Of a stretch of DNA of 53,472 nucleotides, positions 51,631 through 53,472 are shown one piece after another. Made by a program: the position numbers and the translations under genes. Position 1 is the stretch's first letter. The number at the start of each line of letters is the position of its first letter. Under the pieces are notes generated by a model, which saw nothing but the letters and a program-made list of their open reading frames with translations, was not told the origin of the DNA and made no database searches. Source of the stretch: Myxococcus sp. (GTDB lineage Bacteria > Myxococcota > Myxococcia > Myxococcales > Myxococcaceae); assembly GCA_014879945.1 (NCBI GenBank), contig JACSRE010000293.1, forward strand, positions 1 to 53,472, read 5' to 3'.

Positions 51631-52799
51631 TGACGCGCGCGCTCCCGTTCCTCTGTCTCTCGGTCGTGGCCTGCAGTCCACCCGCTGCGCCTGACGCGCT
51701 GCCCTTCGAGCCGGCGGGCCCCACCGCGGCGCCAGCGCCCTCGAAGTTCGGCCCCTTCGCCGTCGGCGTGCGCACCGTCACGCATGAAGACCGGCGCCGC
51801 CCCAAGCCCGACGGCTCGCCGCGGCTGCTGGTGACGGAGATCTGGTACCCCGCGACGCAGGCCACCCGCGGCCAGCCCACCGTCAGCTACGACATTCGCG
51901 ACCGCTTCACCGAGGAGCAGCTCAAGACGTTCCCCGCCTCGGTGCCGCTGCTCGAGACGGCCGCGGTGCGCGACGCGCCGCCCGCGAAGTCACACGGGCC
52001 GTTCCCGCTCATCGTCTTCAGCCACGGCCAGGGCGCGATTCGCTGGCAGTCCACCTTCTATACGGTGCTGCTGGCCTCGCACGGGTACGTGGTCGTCTCG
52101 GCCGACCACGAGGGCGGCACGCTCGACTACGCCGTGCGCAACCAACTGCAGGACGTGGGCATCGGCATCGGCACCCGCCCGGTCGACGCGCAGTACCTCA
52201 TCACCGCGTACCAGCGCCTGCCCGAGGGCGACCCCCTCTTCGGGATGATCGACCCCGAGCGCGTGGGGGTCACCGGCCACAGCTTCGGCGCGCTGACGTC
52301 GCTGCGCGTGGCGGCCATCGACAAGCGGGTGAAGGTCATCGTGCCGCAGGCGCCTCCGTCGACCGACCTGTTCTTCATCGATCTCGGCAAGCCCGACCTG
52401 GGCATTCCGGTGATGGTGCAGGCGGCGCACGGCGACCGCACGCTGGAGTGGGACTCGAACGTGGCGCCCACCTGGGCGGCGATGAAGAAGCCGCGCTGGC
52501 TGCTCGACATCACCACCGGCGGCCACTTCACCTTCTCGGACATCTGCGCGTTCGACCTGGCCTCGGTGTCCGACGGCATCAAGCTCGACATTCCCGGCGC
52601 GAGCGTGAAGAGCGTGCTCAACGACGGGTGCGGGCCCACCTCGCCCAGCGCGGCGGTGGCGCAGCCGCTGATGAACCACTTCGCGGTCGGGCTCTTCAAC
52701 GCCACGCTGCGCAACAGCCCGGGCTCGTACGAGCTGCTCAGCCAGGCGAAGGCCGAGGAGCTGGCCGCCGGCGTGGCCGTGGTGACGGCCGACCCGTGA
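51630..52799 (+). CDS. PAF-acetylhydrolase-like alpha/beta-hydrolase lipoprotein
   Basis: This 389-residue protein starts at the ATG at 51630, overlapping the previous stop by one base (TGATG), so the two are coupled. The leader ends in a lipobox (LSVVAC). The alpha/beta-hydrolase fold shows the oxyanion strand PLIVFSHGQGA and the nucleophile elbow VTGHSFGALTS, with His in TGGHFTFS as a possible triad member. The overall look (RTVTHEDRRRPKP, EIWYPA near the start) is that of the plasma PAF-acetylhydrolase/dienelactone-hydrolase-like predicted group. It hydrolyses an ester, probably of a lipid, outside the inner membrane; the substrate is unknown. Confidence 0.88.
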   Translation: MTRALPFLCLSVVACSPPAAPDALPFEPAGPTAAPAPSKFGPFAVGVRTVTHEDRRRPKPDGSPRLLVTEIWYPATQATRGQPTVSYDIRDRFTEEQLKTFPASVPLLETAAVRDAPPAKSHGPFPLIVFSHGQGAIRWQSTFYTVLLASHGYVVVSADHEGGTLDYAVRNQLQDVGIGIGTRPVDAQYLITAYQRLPEGDPLFGMIDPERVGVTGHSFGALTSLRVAAIDKRVKVIVPQAPPSTDLFFIDLGKPDLGIPVMVQAAHGDRTLEWDSNVAPTWAAMKKPRWLLDITTGGHFTFSDICAFDLASVSDGIKLDIPGASVKSVLNDGCGPTSPSAAVAQPLMNHFAVGLFNATLRNSPGSYELLSQAKAEELAAGVAVVTADP

Positions 52800-52965
52800 C
52801 CCTGGGAGCGGTCGCGCGTCGCTGACAGCGCCTTGGCGGCGCGCAGCTCACCCGCCATTGCCGAATCACCCTCGCCGCCGCTGACGGGTTTCACTTTCGT
52901 TGGAAGTCGCGGCGTTGGCTCGTGTGGGTCGCTGTGCACAGCGATTGCACAGGGGCCCACGCACC

Positions 52966-53472
52966 ATGACAACTTCGCTGCGTTCGTACCGGGCGGGCTC
53001 CCGAGCCTTCCCGTTCTGGGTGAGCCTTGTCTCGCTGGCCGGCTGCTTCTCGCCGACGACGGAGCCGTGCACGACCGACACAGGCTGTGCGGGAGGAAAC
53101 GTCTGCGTCGAGGGCCGATGCCTTGCTCCGGCGAGTGGTGGCGGAGCAGCAGGCGGTGCGAATCAGGGAGGTGGCTCCGCGGGCGGTGGGAGCTCGACGG
53201 CAGGTGGCTCCTCGGGCGGTGGGAGCTCGGCAGCAGGTGGTGACGCGGCGGGTGGCTCCGCGGGTGGTGGGAGCTCGACGGCTGGTGGCGACGCGGGTGG
53301 CGGGAGTTCGACAGCAGGTGGTGCCGCGGCCGGTGGCTCCGCGGGCGGTGGGAGCTCGACGGCTGGTGGCTCCGCGACGGCCGGTGGCGCTGCGACGGCG
53401 GGCGGCTCCGCGACGGCTGGTGGCTCCGCGACGGCTGGTGGCTCCGCGACGGCTGGTGGCTCCGCGACGGCT
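52966..53472 (+). CDS. Repeat-rich lipoprotein, cut by the right window edge
   Basis: The first 169 codons from the ATG at 52966 are visible and no stop appears before the window ends. The leader ends in a lipobox (LVSLAGC). A small Cys block follows (PCTTDTGCAGGNVCVEGRC), and from residue about 63 on the protein consists of Gly/Ser/Ala/Thr repeats: first GGGSSTAGG-like, then exact GSATAG units. The plan is the same as in the lipoprotein at 16023, and it is likely another surface protein whose head domain lies outside the window. Confidence 0.85.
   Translation, partial: MTTSLRSYRAGSRAFPFWVSLVSLAGCFSPTTEPCTTDTGCAGGNVCVEGRCLAPASGGGAAGGANQGGGSAGGGSSTAGGSSGGGSSAAGGDAAGGSAGGGSSTAGGDAGGGSSTAGGAAAGGSAGGGSSTAGGSATAGGAATAGGSATAGGSATAGGSATAGGSATA
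53155..53472 (+). repeat. Gly/Ser/Ala/Thr codon repeats ending in exact 18-base units
   Basis: Mixed 9-, 18- and 27-base repeats such as GGTGGGAGCTCGACGGCA start at about 53155. The final stretch is at least four exact head-to-tail 18-base units GGTGGCTCCGCGACGGCT (encoding GGSATA) that run off the window end. The exactness suggests recent expansion. Confidence 0.9.

Noticed and set aside
53155-53472. Possible CRISPR or satellite DNA at the right edge
   Set aside because: The repeats have no spacers and continue an open frame that begins with a lipoprotein signal peptide.

Overview
The window is very GC-rich, with G or C at almost every third codon position. It is packed with tightly overlapping operons (many 4-base ATGA/GTGA junctions). 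It encodes a B12-type CarH light regulator beside carotenoid genes, a mevalonate-pathway enzyme, PAS/GAF histidine kinases, and secreted lipoproteins with Gly/Ser/Ala or Asp-Ala-Gly linkers. Together these point to a Myxococcota (myxobacterial) chromosome. No tRNA, rRNA, CRISPR, transposase or phage gene was found.

Left part (1-10.5 kb): a GntR-regulated operon ends in a GMC alcohol oxidase cut by the window edge, and a 23-bp palindrome lies on the regulator's start. Next come a small secreted protein/lipoprotein pair, then two overlapping sensor-kinase genes, one with a phospho-acceptor domain but no ATPase domain. A pterin-dependent aromatic amino acid hydroxylase and a cysteine-synthase-like PLP enzyme follow.

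Middle part (10.6-26.2 kb): a 1024-residue orphan protein, three zinc-ribbon proteins (one carrying two degenerate SpoIIE/PP2C-like modules), a HAD/phospholipase-D-like pair, a repeat-linker lipoprotein, an amidase, an SDR and a LarA-like protein.

Biosynthetic core (26.4-43.6 kb, all on the minus strand): (a) an aromatic operon aroKDE-aroC-aroB-aroA-FAD oxidoreductase, in which shikimate kinase, type I dehydroquinase and shikimate dehydrogenase are one 613-residue polypeptide; (b) a nine-gene carotenoid operon crtE-crtI-crtB-HMG-CoA reductase-crtD-crtC-glycosyltransferase-acyltransferase-carH. Upstream of crtE are three tandem 11-bp repeats that look like a CarH operator. The gene set predicts a light-induced, hydroxylated, probably glycosylated and acylated acyclic carotenoid. 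No lycopene cyclase is present.

Right part (43.6-53.5 kb): a thioredoxin-fold-like protein diverging from crtE, small proteins, an NrfHA ammonia-forming nitrite reductase, a lipoprotein with a clear intrinsic terminator, a repeat-companion (TIGR02996-like) protein with an overlapping partner, a 5'-nucleotidase-like lipoprotein that has lost its metal-site motifs, an alpha/beta-hydrolase lipoprotein, and a repeat-rich lipoprotein running off the right edge.
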